Positions 1 to 10,044 are shown, counted from the stretch's first letter. The stretch is 39,491 nucleotides of DNA from JBDTOX01 sp039933015 (GCA_039933015.1 JBDTOX010000030.1:1-39491); one strand, 5' to 3'. Numbers and translations are program-made. The notes: generated by a model from the sequence alone, not told the origin.

Positions 1-3000
1 GCGCAATAAATGCGGCTGCCCCAACCACCGGGCCACCAGCCAGGGCCGCTATCGAGAGGCTGTCGCTAATGTATGGCGTGACGTTTACATACAGATGCTG
101 GGTTTCTTTCTGCAGGTCGGTTTCACCTTTCATCTCAATGAGTGCGGTTGGCCCCTCCATCTTGAAATCATCGCTGCGCATTACGCCATGGTCAATTTTT
201 ATATTCGCGCTAATTTTGTCGAAGGTAAAGCCGCTGCTGAACACGTCCCTGAAGTCGAAGGTGAGGCGGCGGGGCAGGTTTTGCAAGCTTAGCACGCTAA
301 ATAGACGGCCTACGCCAGGCTTGAGCTTGAGAATCTGGCCGTGGTGTGCCTCCAGTTGTAGCGTGCCTGAGAGTCCGGATGTGTCAAATTCATGTGGGCT
401 TCCAGGCCATTTAAGCTGCCCGGTAAGGTCTGCTTTGCCACCTTTCACTGTGCCGGGATAATCGAAGCGTTCCAGAGTCTGGCCGAGATCGGAAATATTC
501 CAGTTGAAATTCAGGCGCGTGTTGGGGCTGCGTTTCCAGTTATGCCATTCGCCTTCGGCAGTCAGTGTGCTGTCTGGGTTGATGATGCGTAGCTTTTCTA
601 TGATCCAGTCCTCATCCTGTTGGCGGGCTTGCAACTCCAGGCGGCCTAACTTCTTTTTGCCGAATTCAAAGTTTTCCGCAACGATGTCCAGCTCGGGATA
701 TTTTTCTGCCTGTTGCTGAAATTGGCCCTGGGTGCGCAATTGGGAAGTGCTAGGTGCAGCAGCAGGGGGGATCAGGTTCTTCAGTTTGGCAATAATCTTG
801 CCGTTACCCTGGCTGATCCATTGTGCATCGCCCGTGATTTCCCGGCTTTGCAGGCTGATGTTCCAGCCGCTATTCACCGCTTTGGCATTTAATTTAAGAC
901 CGTTAATGCGGCGATCAAATACATCCAGCACATTCACCTCAAGATCGACCTTGTTGATGTTTAGCCGATTGCCGGCATTATTTGCTGTGCTTGTTTCAAA
1001 CAAATTGCGCCACTCATCCATGTCCAGCTGTTCCACAACACCGCGCACCGACACGCCGTGTTGTGCGGGGATTTCAGGCAGGACATTGAGCCCGATTTCG
1101 CCACGCTCCACCTGCAGCGCGCCGTTTTGCTCGGTGCGCAACAGCTTGGCACTTAACAGGTTGGCAAGGCTGATATTGATTATGTCCTGCTGCGGCGTTT
1201 GCTGTTTTTTCTCGACGCGCAGCGGCATGCGCTCGCCGACGGTTTTAGCCAGGGGCGCAGGCAAGGTAGAAGCCATGCCCATCAGTGTTGAGCGTATGGC
1301 TATATCAACCTGCGGTTGCTGGATGCTGATGTCGCCCATCCAGTCCGTACTGCCGCTGATGCGGTCAGTCAGCCCGGGTCCAAAAGCCTGCTTTAATCCG
1401 GCATCTGTGACGCGTCCACGTGCAGCAATGCGGATGACATTATCCTTGCCCGTGGCCAGGTTAAACGCTGCTGGACCGCCATATATCCAGGCATTGACGT
1501 TTTGTGCGCGTATGGTGGATTCGGTGAATTCCAGTTTGCCATTAATGCGTGTCAGTTCAGGGAAACTATCATCTGCCATGCCGCCATTTTTGACGAGATA
1601 GCTGCCCTTGACCTTGATGGCGGCGATATCATCCAGCGGAATATGTAAATCCAGGTTGAGCTTGCCATTGCCGGAGGTGCGCAATGTCCGCGTGAAACCA
1701 CCCATATGCTCAATTAGCGGGCTGTTATTGATATATTTAATGCCTTCACTTACCGGCCCTTGACCTTCACTTATTACATCAAGTATCGGATATGGCGCAT
1801 GCAATACCGGAATCACGGCCTTACTTTTAATAATCTGGTTCCCAAGTATGGTACCGGCGCTGGCATTCAATTCCATGCTTGCACCTTTAAACAGCATATC
1901 CAGTTTCAAACCTTCTATCCTCGGCCAGCCTGGGCTGTAATCCAGTATGCCGTCGCTGATTTTTGCCGTTACCTTGAATAAGCCCTGCTTGTTGTCGGCG
2001 TAGGGGAATTCATGCAGGTTGCCTTTAACCACAACATTAATATCTTCGCCGTGGCCAGCCAGGATAGAGCTGTCCAGCCAGTGCAAGGTTTTTTCGCCTA
2101 GAATAATGGGGTAATAGTAATGTGCGAACTTGGCATCGGCATGGCTGAACTTGGCATTCATATTCAGGTAGCCGCCCTTGATACCATTGTGCTGATAGCT
2201 GCCGCTGATGGTGCCGGCAAGATGCGCATTGGCGATAGCCAGGTTGTTTGTGCGGATTTCCGTTTTGTCTTTGCTATTCACCCATTTAACCTGCCCGTTC
2301 AATTTGTCTGCAGGGATAGGCCAGCGCATGGTCTGCTTGAAATCCAGCAGTGCCTGCTGTGTATCCAGGGTTAATGTACCTGAGGTTTGATCTGCATCGA
2401 TGCTGCCGCTCAGGTTGCTGAAGCCGGGGACCAGCTCATAGGCCTGGATGCCCAGTCCCTTGAAGCGGCCGCGCAGGGTATATTCGCTAGGTAATGCGCC
2501 GGTATTAACCACCTTGGGATCGCTCTGCCAGCGCATTTCCAGCTTGTGCAGCGTACCTACAGGCGCGATATTGGCCAGCCGTTGTAATGTGGCTGCAGGC
2601 AGTGGCAGATAGGCTGCGAAAGTGTGGAGCGCTTCCAGCCGGATTTCGTCAAGTTGTACGTCGCCTTCCGTCCACTCCTTGCCTGCTATCAGCCGTTCGC
2701 GGACACCTGCATTGCCGTTTTGTATATTGAGGCCGTTTGCCGTGGCTATCCTGATATGTTCGGCACGGATTTCCTGCCCATCAGCATGCTGTGTCCATTC
2801 AAGCCGGCCAGAGAGGTAGTTCAGCAGGGCTTCCGGCCCGCTTTTGGAGAGCCGGGTTTTAACATTGCTGAACATCACATCGCTCGTGATGTGCTTAAGC
2901 TTGCCATCGGCAAAATCAACCCAGAATTGCGCTGCACCAAAGCCTTCGCGCAAGTCGAAAGGATATGACACCCACTTGCGCCAGGCTGCGATATTCGTGC

Positions 3001-3715
3001 CTTCCATCCGTCCATAGAGCGTGCCGCGCCAATTATTGATCTGGCTTACATCGCGGCCGTAGATATTGCCGCGCAGGTCAATCGGCTGCGATGAGCCAGC
3101 AGAGGGTATGGCGCGCAAACCGAAGCGATGATGCCCAATCAGGCTTTCCCAGGCGGGGCTGACAATTTGCAGATGCAGCTTGCTCAGCGTTAATGGCGGC
3201 GCCTGGCGCATATCGTCCTGCCATAGCACCGAGGCATCGAGTACATTGACTTGTGATTGACGCAGCAGCCAATTAGGAAAGTCCGGCCGTGCCGGGCCGC
3301 CCATGGCGATGCCGGCGATATAGACCGTGCCATCTGCTACCCGGCGCACGGTCAGCTCTGGATTATGTATGGTCAGCGCTGATAGTCGTGGCTCCAGCAA
3401 TGGGATGCTCAGCCAGGACAGGCTGGATTCAATATGGTTGAATGTGAGCGCAGGACGGTTTTGTTTATCGTAAATCTCAACATTGAACAGTGAAAGATGA
3501 GGGTTCAGCCCATCCCAGCTCGCGTTGATCTTGCCTATCGTGATTTTTTGTCCCGCAGCCAGGCTCGCCTGCTGGGCAATCTGGTCTTTGTAATCTTCAA
3601 TATGTGGCAGCACCAGATAGCGTAATGCCAATACCGAAGAGGCGAGAACGAGAATCGTAAGCCACAGCGCGATTAGTGAGGTGCGGTAAATCCAGAGTAG
3701 AGACTTTTTGACCAT
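1..3715 (-). CDS. yhdP: YhdP-family AsmA-like membrane protein (3' end missing)
   Basis: The gene enters from the left edge and 1,238 codons are visible without a stop. Translation starts at an ATG (3713-3715) and gives MVKKSLLWIYR followed by one hydrophobic segment (about residues 11-35), an N-terminal inner-membrane anchor. The rest is a very long, beta-rich periplasmic-type chain of the AsmA-like/DUF3971 kind. The last visible residues, SIAALAGGPVVGAAAFIA, resemble the conserved C-terminal end of this family, so probably only some 30-50 residues are missing. Family members are usually about 1,260-1,280 residues. In E. coli, YhdP works with TamB and YdbH in moving phospholipid between inner and outer membranes; that role here is inferred from family. 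The gene is divergent from yheS across 223 bp. Confidence 0.85.
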   Translation of the reverse strand, partial: MVKKSLLWIYRTSLIALWLTILVLASSVLALRYLVLPHIEDYKDQIAQQASLAAGQKITIGKINASWDGLNPHLSLFNVEIYDKQNRPALTFNHIESSLSWLSIPLLEPRLSALTIHNPELTVRRVADGTVYIAGIAMGGPARPDFPNWLLRQSQVNVLDASVLWQDDMRQAPPLTLSKLHLQIVSPAWESLIGHHRFGLRAIPSAGSSQPIDLRGNIYGRDVSQINNWRGTLYGRMEGTNIAAWRKWVSYPFDLREGFGAAQFWVDFADGKLKHITSDVMFSNVKTRLSKSGPEALLNYLSGRLEWTQHADGQEIRAEHIRIATANGLNIQNGNAGVRERLIAGKEWTEGDVQLDEIRLEALHTFAAYLPLPAATLQRLANIAPVGTLHKLEMRWQSDPKVVNTGALPSEYTLRGRFKGLGIQAYELVPGFSNLSGSIDADQTSGTLTLDTQQALLDFKQTMRWPIPADKLNGQVKWVNSKDKTEIRTNNLAIANAHLAGTISGSYQHNGIKGGYLNMNAKFSHADAKFAHYYYPIILGEKTLHWLDSSILAGHGEDINVVVKGNLHEFPYADNKQGLFKVTAKISDGILDYSPGWPRIEGLKLDMLFKGASMELNASAGTILGNQIIKSKAVIPVLHAPYPILDVISEGQGPVSEGIKYINNSPLIEHMGGFTRTLRTSGNGKLNLDLHIPLDDIAAIKVKGSYLVKNGGMADDSFPELTRINGKLEFTESTIRAQNVNAWIYGGPAAFNLATGKDNVIRIAARGRVTDAGLKQAFGPGLTDRISGSTDWMGDISIQQPQVDIAIRSTLMGMASTLPAPLAKTVGERMPLRVEKKQQTPQQDIINISLANLLSAKLLRTEQNGALQVERGEIGLNVLPEIPAQHGVSVRGVVEQLDMDEWRNLFETSTANNAGNRLNINKVDLEVNVLDVFDRRINGLKLNAKAVNSGWNISLQSREITGDAQWISQGNGKIIAKLKNLIPPAAAPSTSQLRTQGQFQQQAEKYPELDIVAENFEFGKKKLGRLELQARQQDEDWIIEKLRIINPDSTLTAEGEWHNWKRSPNTRLNFNWNISDLGQTLERFDYPGTVKGGKADLTGQLKWPGSPHEFDTSGLSGTLQLEAHHGQILKLKPGVGRLFSVLSLQNLPRRLTFDFRDVFSSGFTFDKISANIKIDHGVMRSDDFKMEGPTALIEMKGETDLQKETQHLYVNVTPYISDSLSIAALAGGPVVGAAAFIA

Positions 3716-3938
3716 ATCCTAAATTTAGTGCCACGCTGTCATTGCGCAGGATGGAATTTGTGCTGCAAGCGCTGCACGAGCATAGAGCTTGGAGTATTTC
3801 ATTTACACTTTAGTTGGTCAACGTCTGAGGCTCGAAAGTCGCTTACAAAAGCGCCAATTAGATATCGTCACAGGCGTTTAAGTCGCGCTTCCTTTAGAAT
3901 AGCGGTCTTTATATTTTCTGCGGACTGTTAAGGCTGCT

Positions 3939-5852
3939 TTGATTCAATTTAAAAATCTTACTCTGGCGCGTGGCGTCAAGGTGCTCGTCGAAGGCGCATC
4001 GTTCCAGCTGCATCCCGGCCACAAGGTTGGCCTGACGGGTGCTAACGGTGCTGGCAAATCCAGCCTGTTTGCACTATTGCGTGGAGAGTTGCACGCAGAA
4101 TCTGGCGACTTGGACATGCCGCCGCATTGGGTCATCGCCCATGTGGCGCAAGAAACCCCGGCTTTGGCCGATGCCGCCATTGAATTTGTGCTCGATGGCG
4201 ATGTGGAATTACGCAATGTGGAACAAGCTCTAGTTGATGCCGAAGCCAACCATGAAGGCGAGAAAGTTGGGGAGCTGCATGCACGCTTGAGTGAAATTGG
4301 CGGCTATTCCGCGCGGGCGCGAGCCGCAGAACTGCTGCATGGCCTGGGCTTTGGCACTGCCGACCTGGCACGGCCAGTGTCCGATTTTTCCGGTGGCTGG
4401 CGCGTGCGGCTCAATCTCGGACGCGCGCTTATGTGTCGCTCGGATTTGCTGCTGTTGGACGAGCCTACCAACCATCTGGATCTGGATGCTGTTATCTGGC
4501 TCGAAGGCTGGCTTAAAGATTATCGCGGCACCTTGGTGCTCATTTCCCATGACCGTGACTTTCTGGATGCCGTCGTCAATCACATCGCCCATATCGAACT
4601 GCAGCGCCTCACGCTTTATCGCGGCGGCTATTCGGATTTTGAGCGCCAGCGCGCGGAACGCCTGGCCCAGCAGCAATCGCTTTATGAGCGCCAGCAGCGC
4701 GATGTGGCGCATTTGCAAAGTTATATTGAGCGTTTTCGCGCCAAGGCCACCAAGGCACGCCAGGCGCAAAGCCGCATCAAGGCGCTGGAGCGCATGGAAC
4801 GCATTTCTGCCGCACACGTGGATAGCCCATTCAGCTTCGGCTTCAGGGATATGCAAGCGGCACCCGATCCATTGCTGGTGATCGATGAAGCCAGTGCGGG
4901 TTACAACGGTCACAGCGTACTCAAAGACATAGTGCTCACCCTGCGTCCCGGTGAACGTTTAGGGCTGCTGGGGCGTAATGGTGCCGGCAAGTCCACGCTC
5001 ATCAAGTTGCTGGCGGGCAGCCTGAAGCCGCTCCGTGGCAAGCGCGTTGAAGGCAAGGAGCTTAACATTGGCTACTTTGCCCAGCACCAGCTTGAACAAT
5101 TGCGCCTTGATGAATCACCGCTGCAACATATGCTGCGCCTGGATCCGCAGACTAGGGAGCAGGAGCATCGCAACTACCTGGGTGGTTTCGATTTTCGCGG
5201 CGATATGGCAAGCAGTCCTTGCGGGCCTTTCTCCGGTGGCGAGAAGTCGCGGCTGGCGTTGGCCTTGCTCATCTGGACGCGGCCCAATCTGTTGCTGCTA
5301 GATGAACCCACCAATCACCTTGACCTGGAAATGCGTCATGCGCTGACATTGGCCTTGCAGGAATATGAAGGTGGCGTGGTGCTGGTATCGCACGACAGAG
5401 CCTTGTTGCGCGCGACTTGTGACCGCTTTGTGCTGGTTGCGGATGGTGCGGCCCAGACCTTTGATGGTGATCTGGATGACTATCGCGATTGGCTGGCGGA
5501 GCAGCGCAGCAAGGATAAGTCAGCAGAAGCCAAAAGCGGCGAAAAAGGCGTTGAGCCGGCAAAGCCGGGAAATGACCGCGCCCAGAGCAAAGCCGAGCGT
5601 CAGGCCAGACTGGCAGAACGCCGCCCGCTGATTAAGGAAAGTGAGCAACTGGAAGCCGGTATGGCGGATTGGCAAAAGGAAAAAAGCCAGCTGCATGAAC
5701 GCCAGGCCGATCCCGCCTTGTATGCCGCTGCCGATAAGGCGCCATTGCAGGCCCTGCTCAAACGCCAGGCTGAACTCACTCAAAACATCGAGCAAGCCGA
5801 AGAGCGCTGGCTGGCGATACACGAATTGCTCGAAAGCATACCTGTTGGTTAA
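3939..5852 (+). CDS. yheS: ABC-F family ATPase YheS
   Basis: This 637-residue soluble protein has two ABC ATPase domains in tandem and no membrane segments, the ABC-F layout. Domain 1 has Walker A GANGAGKS (about residues 34-41), signature FSGGW (150-154) and Walker B LLLDEP (about 171-176). Domain 2 has GRNGAGKST (about 345), FSGGEKS (about 430) and LLLLDEPTNHLDLE (about 450). The inter-domain linker is rich in Arg/Gln (RFRAKATKARQAQSR), and a charged coiled-coil tail follows domain 2. Length and sequence match E. coli YheS closely. ABC-F proteins act on ribosomes, and YheS is thought to help translation of difficult nascent chains. The start is a TTG giving MIQFKNLTLARGVKVL; no better start fits the family N terminus. 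Confidence 0.95.
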   Translation: MIQFKNLTLARGVKVLVEGASFQLHPGHKVGLTGANGAGKSSLFALLRGELHAESGDLDMPPHWVIAHVAQETPALADAAIEFVLDGDVELRNVEQALVDAEANHEGEKVGELHARLSEIGGYSARARAAELLHGLGFGTADLARPVSDFSGGWRVRLNLGRALMCRSDLLLLDEPTNHLDLDAVIWLEGWLKDYRGTLVLISHDRDFLDAVVNHIAHIELQRLTLYRGGYSDFERQRAERLAQQQSLYERQQRDVAHLQSYIERFRAKATKARQAQSRIKALERMERISAAHVDSPFSFGFRDMQAAPDPLLVIDEASAGYNGHSVLKDIVLTLRPGERLGLLGRNGAGKSTLIKLLAGSLKPLRGKRVEGKELNIGYFAQHQLEQLRLDESPLQHMLRLDPQTREQEHRNYLGGFDFRGDMASSPCGPFSGGEKSRLALALLIWTRPNLLLLDEPTNHLDLEMRHALTLALQEYEGGVVLVSHDRALLRATCDRFVLVADGAAQTFDGDLDDYRDWLAEQRSKDKSAEAKSGEKGVEPAKPGNDRAQSKAERQARLAERRPLIKESEQLEAGMADWQKEKSQLHERQADPALYAAADKAPLQALLKRQAELTQNIEQAEERWLAIHELLESIPVG

Positions 5853-6108
5853 GCGCTGAGCTTCAATCACTTTATACGGAAGATTTAAGAATATGGCGAC
5901 CTGGTGCCACGCTTCCGCTATGCCAGGCCATGCGCTGCCGAAGATTTTCGCGCCCGGCCTGCGGCCATGAAAGATTCAGCTGGCGGCTAGGCAGCTAGCA
6001 CTGAGGCAATGCTGGTTCACGCTTGGTTGCCGTTCAATTTATAATACGGCTTAACTTGAAACACCCCATACTTTCCCTTAATTGCACCCCTTCAGGAGTC
6101 GGCACGGC

Positions 6109-6705
6109 ATGGACATTTCTTATTCGCACAGACTGAATCTGCTTTATGGCCTGTGTCTTGTGGAAGCTGGCAGTGACGCCAGTACGCTGGATATTGAAGG
6201 GCAGGATGCGCTGGAATCGGCCACCTACCTTGCCTGCTATATCACATTCCAGGCCATCCGTTACGCAGAGCGTTCGCCAACCGCTGAGCGCATGGAAGAT
6301 TTTGATATGCTCAGCGTCTATCAAACTTATGCCATGCTGGTGTATGTGTACCTCACCCTGCCATTGGGTATACCCGCCAAGTACCCGGCGCATAGCGATA
6401 ACCTTGGTGCCACGGGCGTAATGCCTGATCTGGTGAAAGCTTCGGTCACCATCGCCAAATCACTATTTGCCGAATTATCGAACGAGGAGTGGGTCGAGAT
6501 TATTGATGCCGGCAACAGTAAATTCCAGTTGATTGGCGATGCCGCACAAGAGCACTGGATGAACTACCGGCAGGATCTGGATAAAGCTGTAATCACGTTT
6601 GTGATTGCGGGGACGGATGACAATACCGAGTTCGAGAAGGAAGAAATCATTCCGCTGTTTGGCGCACTATTAAGCATGTTGTGCGAAGCATTTCTCAGTA
6701 GCTAA
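6109..6705 (+). CDS. conserved protein of unknown function, 198 aa
   Basis: I do not recognise this protein. It is acidic and predicted cytosolic, with no signal peptide and no clear membrane helix. The N-terminal half (MDISYSHRLNLLYGLCLVEAG) looks helical and rich in Tyr and Leu; the C-terminal part contains an acidic stretch (DDNTEFEKEE). I chose the ATG at 6109 because AGGAG (6093-6097) lies 11 bases upstream; an in-frame TTG at 6082 would add nine residues but has no ribosome-binding site. A TATAAT box at 6040-6045 suggests its own promoter. It lies between yheS and a convergent ychJ-like gene, which gives no functional clue. Confidence 0.75.
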   Translation: MDISYSHRLNLLYGLCLVEAGSDASTLDIEGQDALESATYLACYITFQAIRYAERSPTAERMEDFDMLSVYQTYAMLVYVYLTLPLGIPAKYPAHSDNLGATGVMPDLVKASVTIAKSLFAELSNEEWVEIIDAGNSKFQLIGDAAQEHWMNYRQDLDKAVITFVIAGTDDNTEFEKEEIIPLFGALLSMLCEAFLSS

Positions 6706-6778
6706 AAAAGCGCGCAGTACCTAAAAAATGTTTGATGGTCATGTTTTGCGAGCCGCATGATGCTGGAATGGACCGGCA

Positions 6779-7186
6779 TCAATTGTCGCCCGGGAATACA
6801 CCGTTTAGATAATACCATTTTGAACCTATCTGGATGAAGCTACTCGTTTCATGCAGCCGATGTGCCTTTCCGCCTACCTTGTAGCGCGCCACAAATTCCA
6901 CAATGGCGTTATCCGCTCCGTTAGTCCTGCTGTGCTTTATTTCCAAGCCTAGCCACTTGGTTTGCGTGTCGCCGGCAAGGTCCAGCGAAGCGGGGCGGGT
7001 ATCCGGATGCCAGGTTTGCAGCAGGTAATCTTCCAAGCCCAACACATAAGCGGTATAGCGCGAGCGCATGAGGCTTTCCGCCGTCGGCGCGGGCTGACCT
7101 TGATGCCAAGGCTGGCAGCAGGCGCTGTAACGCTTGCCGCTGCTGCAAGGGCATGGATGGTGGTCAGGCTGGTGTGGTTGTGGCAT
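6779..7186 (-). CDS. ychJ: YchJ-like SEC-C motif protein
   Basis: This 135-residue protein opens with a cysteine cluster, CPCSSGKRYSACC (Cys12, Cys14, Cys23, Cys24), the zinc-binding SEC-C signature. It continues with the YchJ/UPF0225 pattern: SLMRSRYTAYVLGLEDYLLQ, TWHP, WLGLEI and a C-terminal HETSSF and WYYLNG block. The fold after the zinc motif is NTF2-like in the family. Its biochemical role is not established. E. coli YchJ carries a second SEC-C motif at the C terminus, which is absent here, so this is the shorter form. It is transcribed towards the 198-residue protein gene and away from the antiporter gene. Confidence 0.88.
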   Translation of the reverse strand: MPQPHQPDHHPCPCSSGKRYSACCQPWHQGQPAPTAESLMRSRYTAYVLGLEDYLLQTWHPDTRPASLDLAGDTQTKWLGLEIKHSRTNGADNAIVEFVARYKVGGKAHRLHETSSFIQIGSKWYYLNGVFPGDN

Positions 7187-7412
7187 GGGAAGATGGTCTC
7201 GATTTTAAATGCTGCGGTGTAGCGGGCATTCTGCATACAACTTACTCCAGTGCTGTTACGACATCGTCCTATGTCTACTGAAGACTTGGTGGTGCATTAT
7301 TCAGATATTTCTTGAATATTGCGGGCAATTGTTTATTGTACTTAAAAGAAGTGTTCTATCCATCTCCCATGGCCGTGATGGCAGGGATGCCTGAAAAAGG
7401 AAGGACGTATCA

Positions 7413-9227
7413 ATGGCTGCTCCAACGATACAACTGACTGGATTTATTGTTCTCATCACCGTTTTGGGAGTCGGCGCACAATGGCTGGCATGGCGCTTTC
7501 GGCTACCCGCCATTCTCTTACTTTCATTGGCTGGCCTTATTGGCGGCCCCGTGCTGGGGGTACTCAACCCCAGTGTACAACTTGGGGCAATGCTGAACCC
7601 CCTTGTCGGACTGTCGGTAGCCATTATCCTCTTTGAAGGGGGGATGAACCTCAGATTTCATGAGCTGAAGGAAGCCGGCTCTGGCGTAATGCGGCTAGTG
7701 ACTGCCGGCGCTGCGATAACCTGGTTGCTGGGAAGTGTTGCGGCTCATTTCGTGGGTGCCATTTCCTGGCCGGTGGCAGTGCTTTTCGGCGCCATTATTA
7801 TTGTAACGGGGCCGACGGTCATCATGCCCATGTTGCGCCAGGCCAGACTTAAGCAGCGACCGGCCTCATTGCTCAAATGGGAAGGAATTATCAACGACCC
7901 TCTCGGCGCATTGCTGGCGGTACTGGTATTCGAATATTTCCTTTATGTGGAAACAGGCGCAGCGGTTTTACAAGTGCTTACCGGGCTGACTGCTGCGCTC
8001 GTCGCCTCGGTAGTCCTTGGGGTTGGCGGCGGTTACCTGCTCGGCAAACTGTTCAGCAAGGATGGGGTGCCGGAGTTTTTGAAAGCACCGGCCACGCTGG
8101 CCTTGGTACTTCTTTGCTATATTCTTGCCAATCTGGTCCAGGATGAGGCCGGACTGCTTGCAACCACCCTGCTAGGGATGACCTTGGGGAATATGCAACT
8201 GCGCAGCATCGAGGAGTTAAGGCGCCTCAAGGAGTATGTTTCCATACTTTTGGTATCTAGTATTTTTGTCATCCTTACGGCGGATATTGATCCGCATATA
8301 TTAGCGCGGCTTGACTGGCGTAGCGCAGCACTCCTGGCCCTTGTCGTGTTCGTGGTACGCCCGGTTTCTGTCCTGTTGTCCACTGTGGGGCTTGGCATGG
8401 GCTGGCAAGATCGATTTCTTCTTGCCTGGATTGCACCGCGCGGCGTGGTCGCTGTCACTGTGGCTGGCGTGTTTGCAACACGCATGAGTGAGCATGGTGA
8501 CTCCGGTGCTGCTGATCTCTTGTTGCCCTTGATTGTTTCCCTAGTCTTAATTACCGTTGTTTTGCATGGCTCAACCATTGGATGGTTGTCACGCCGATTG
8601 GGGTTGGCCGCTACGAAGCGGAATGGCATCCTGCTTGTGGGTGCTTCAGCCTGGAGTACCGAACTCGCCATCCAGCTTAAGGAAATGGATATACCGGTAC
8701 TGATTGCCGATTCTGACCGGTACGCCTTGAGTAAGGCCCGTCTGTCCGGCATTCGCACATACTACGGGGAAATCCTTTCCGAAGAAGCGGAGATGTCGCT
8801 GGAACTCAACGACATGGGGTTTCTGCTGGCCACCACCGCCAACGACGCCTATAACGCCCTGGTTTGCTCACGATTCGCGGCGGATTTCGGGCACAACCAA
8901 GTATTTCAGCTGCCCATGCATGTCGCTGGTAAGGGGCAGGAGAGAATGGGTATCAAATACGCTCACAGCGGTGTAATCGCCTTCGGACCAACTGCAACCA
9001 AGGAGGAGCTGCAGCGCGGATATTATTACAACTGGCAATTCAAAAAGACGCGATTTACACAGGAATTCTCCTACGAAAACCATCTGCAAACTGAATCTGC
9101 CGATGCAATTTCGATACTGTTGCTGCACCCGGACGGGAGCATTTTGTTCCATTCAGAGGAGTTCCCGCTCAAGCCGGCAGAGGATGACATTTTGCTGCGT
9201 TATGTGCCCCCATTACCGAAAAAATGA
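7413..9227 (+). CDS. CPA1-type sodium (cation):proton antiporter with RCK-like tail
   Basis: The 604-residue protein has roughly twelve hydrophobic segments up to about residue 395, then a soluble tail. The membrane part has NhaP/CPA1 hallmarks: FEGGMNLRF in an early helix, GPTVIMPMLRQARL, and EGIINDPLGALLAVLVFEY, whose Asn-Asp pair is the expected ion-binding site. IAPRGVVAVTVAGVFA is the conserved later helix. The tail starts with ILLVGASAWSTELAIQLKE and continues as a Rossmann-type RCK/TrkA-N-like domain, a likely nucleotide-sensing regulator of transport. Inferred role: exchange of Na+ or K+ for H+ at the inner membrane. A purine-rich AGGAAGGA lies about eight bases before the ATG. The gene stands alone and is followed by a hairpin. 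Confidence 0.9.
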   Translation: MAAPTIQLTGFIVLITVLGVGAQWLAWRFRLPAILLLSLAGLIGGPVLGVLNPSVQLGAMLNPLVGLSVAIILFEGGMNLRFHELKEAGSGVMRLVTAGAAITWLLGSVAAHFVGAISWPVAVLFGAIIIVTGPTVIMPMLRQARLKQRPASLLKWEGIINDPLGALLAVLVFEYFLYVETGAAVLQVLTGLTAALVASVVLGVGGGYLLGKLFSKDGVPEFLKAPATLALVLLCYILANLVQDEAGLLATTLLGMTLGNMQLRSIEELRRLKEYVSILLVSSIFVILTADIDPHILARLDWRSAALLALVVFVVRPVSVLLSTVGLGMGWQDRFLLAWIAPRGVVAVTVAGVFATRMSEHGDSGAADLLLPLIVSLVLITVVLHGSTIGWLSRRLGLAATKRNGILLVGASAWSTELAIQLKEMDIPVLIADSDRYALSKARLSGIRTYYGEILSEEAEMSLELNDMGFLLATTANDAYNALVCSRFAADFGHNQVFQLPMHVAGKGQERMGIKYAHSGVIAFGPTATKEELQRGYYYNWQFKKTRFTQEFSYENHLQTESADAISILLLHPDGSILFHSEEFPLKPAEDDILLRYVPPLPKK

Positions 9228-9609
9228 TGGGTTTACTGAGGCTGCAAACGCTTTCAAGTCGCATCTGCCTTGACTTACGAAATCCGGAATGTAACCCAAT
9301 GCCCTGTCTTGGGGCATTGGGTTTGCGGGTTAGTGAATGAATTGAAGGGGTTGGCATTCCATGGCGCTAACTTAAGCATGCTGCAATAGGTTGCTGTTGT
9401 TGCTCCATAAGCCGTACACGCAATATGTAACGTGCTGTCATGAGTAACTGGAAATCACAACATTGGGCTGATGATTTTGACTCAAAAATAATTTGTAAAA
9501 TCATGTTTTATTAAAACTATTTAGGCTTAGAATAACCAAGTGTTCTTGTCAGGAACACTAATTTGTATTAGTTGTAACATCAAGTTCTTAACATCAAGGA
9601 GGTCATATC
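9228..9609. other. AT-rich leader of the exported-cupin gene with two overlapping hairpins
   Basis: No gene is seen here. After the hairpin at 9295-9321 the DNA becomes AT-rich. At 9539-9559 AGTGTTC pairs with GAACACT across seven bases; at 9557-9572 ACTAAT pairs with ATTAGT across four bases. The two stems share ACT (9557-9559), so they cannot both form fully. A direct repeat AACATCAAG precedes and overlaps the strong ribosome-binding site AAGGAGG (about 9597-9603). The first palindrome could equally be a protein operator. Confidence 0.45.
9295..9321 (+). terminator. GC-rich hairpin after the antiporter gene
   Basis: Ten bases (CCCAATGCCC) pair perfectly with GGGCATTGGG across a seven-base loop, about 70 bases after the antiporter stop codon. 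Only three T residues follow, so it is either a weak intrinsic terminator or a transcript-stabilising stem. Confidence 0.55.
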
Positions 9610-10044
9610 ATGAATAAGCTGAATTGTGCAGGACTGGTCGTTTCGATGGTGGCTTGTTTTAGTATTTCCGCTACATATGCAGCTGATGCAGCAAGTCCTA
9701 AAATGCAATATATACCAAAAGCGCAAAAGTCGGCACTCCCCTCAATGAAGGTGGAAGGAACCAAAGCTTTTTTAAAGGACTTGGTGGGAAATAGTAACAA
9801 AAACATGCCATTTGCATGTGGGCTTTTTAGAATGGAAAAAGGCAAAGCGCTTACATATACCTACGACTATGATGAAGCAAAAATCGTTCTGGAAGGCACG
9901 ATTACAGTTTCTGATGGTAGCTCTACGATCAAGGCTAAAGCTGGCGATGTGCTGTATTTTCCTAAAGGATCAAAAATTACATTTTCTTCTGATAGCAAAG
10001 GTCTTGGATTTATTTGCGGAAATCGGGAGCTCGGTGGTGTCTAA
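9610..10044 (+). CDS. exported cupin-domain protein
   Basis: This 144-residue protein starts with a signal peptide (MNKLNCAGLVVSMVACFSIS, cleavage probably near ATYA-AD). The mature part is a single small cupin barrel: the pattern TYDYDEAKIVLEGTITVSDG, AKAGDVLYFPKGSKITF matches the two cupin motifs. It most resembles EutQ-like cupins, but the metal-binding histidines common in cupins are not obvious, so an enzymatic role is uncertain. A strong AAGGAGG sits upstream of the ATG. It is followed after 79 bases by another exported protein in the same AT-rich style, so the two probably belong together. The substrate is unknown. Confidence 0.75.
   Translation: MNKLNCAGLVVSMVACFSISATYAADAASPKMQYIPKAQKSALPSMKVEGTKAFLKDLVGNSNKNMPFACGLFRMEKGKALTYTYDYDEAKIVLEGTITVSDGSSTIKAKAGDVLYFPKGSKITFSSDSKGLGFICGNRELGGV

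Noticed and set aside
732..1601. Plus-strand open frame of 289 codons opposite yhdP
   Set aside because: The minus-strand frame gives a coherent AsmA-like protein through the whole region; the plus frame has low-complexity Ser/Arg/Leu composition.
4230..4913. Minus-strand open frame of 227 codons opposite yheS
   Set aside because: It overlaps the Walker and signature motifs of a full-length ABC-F gene and has no recognisable features.
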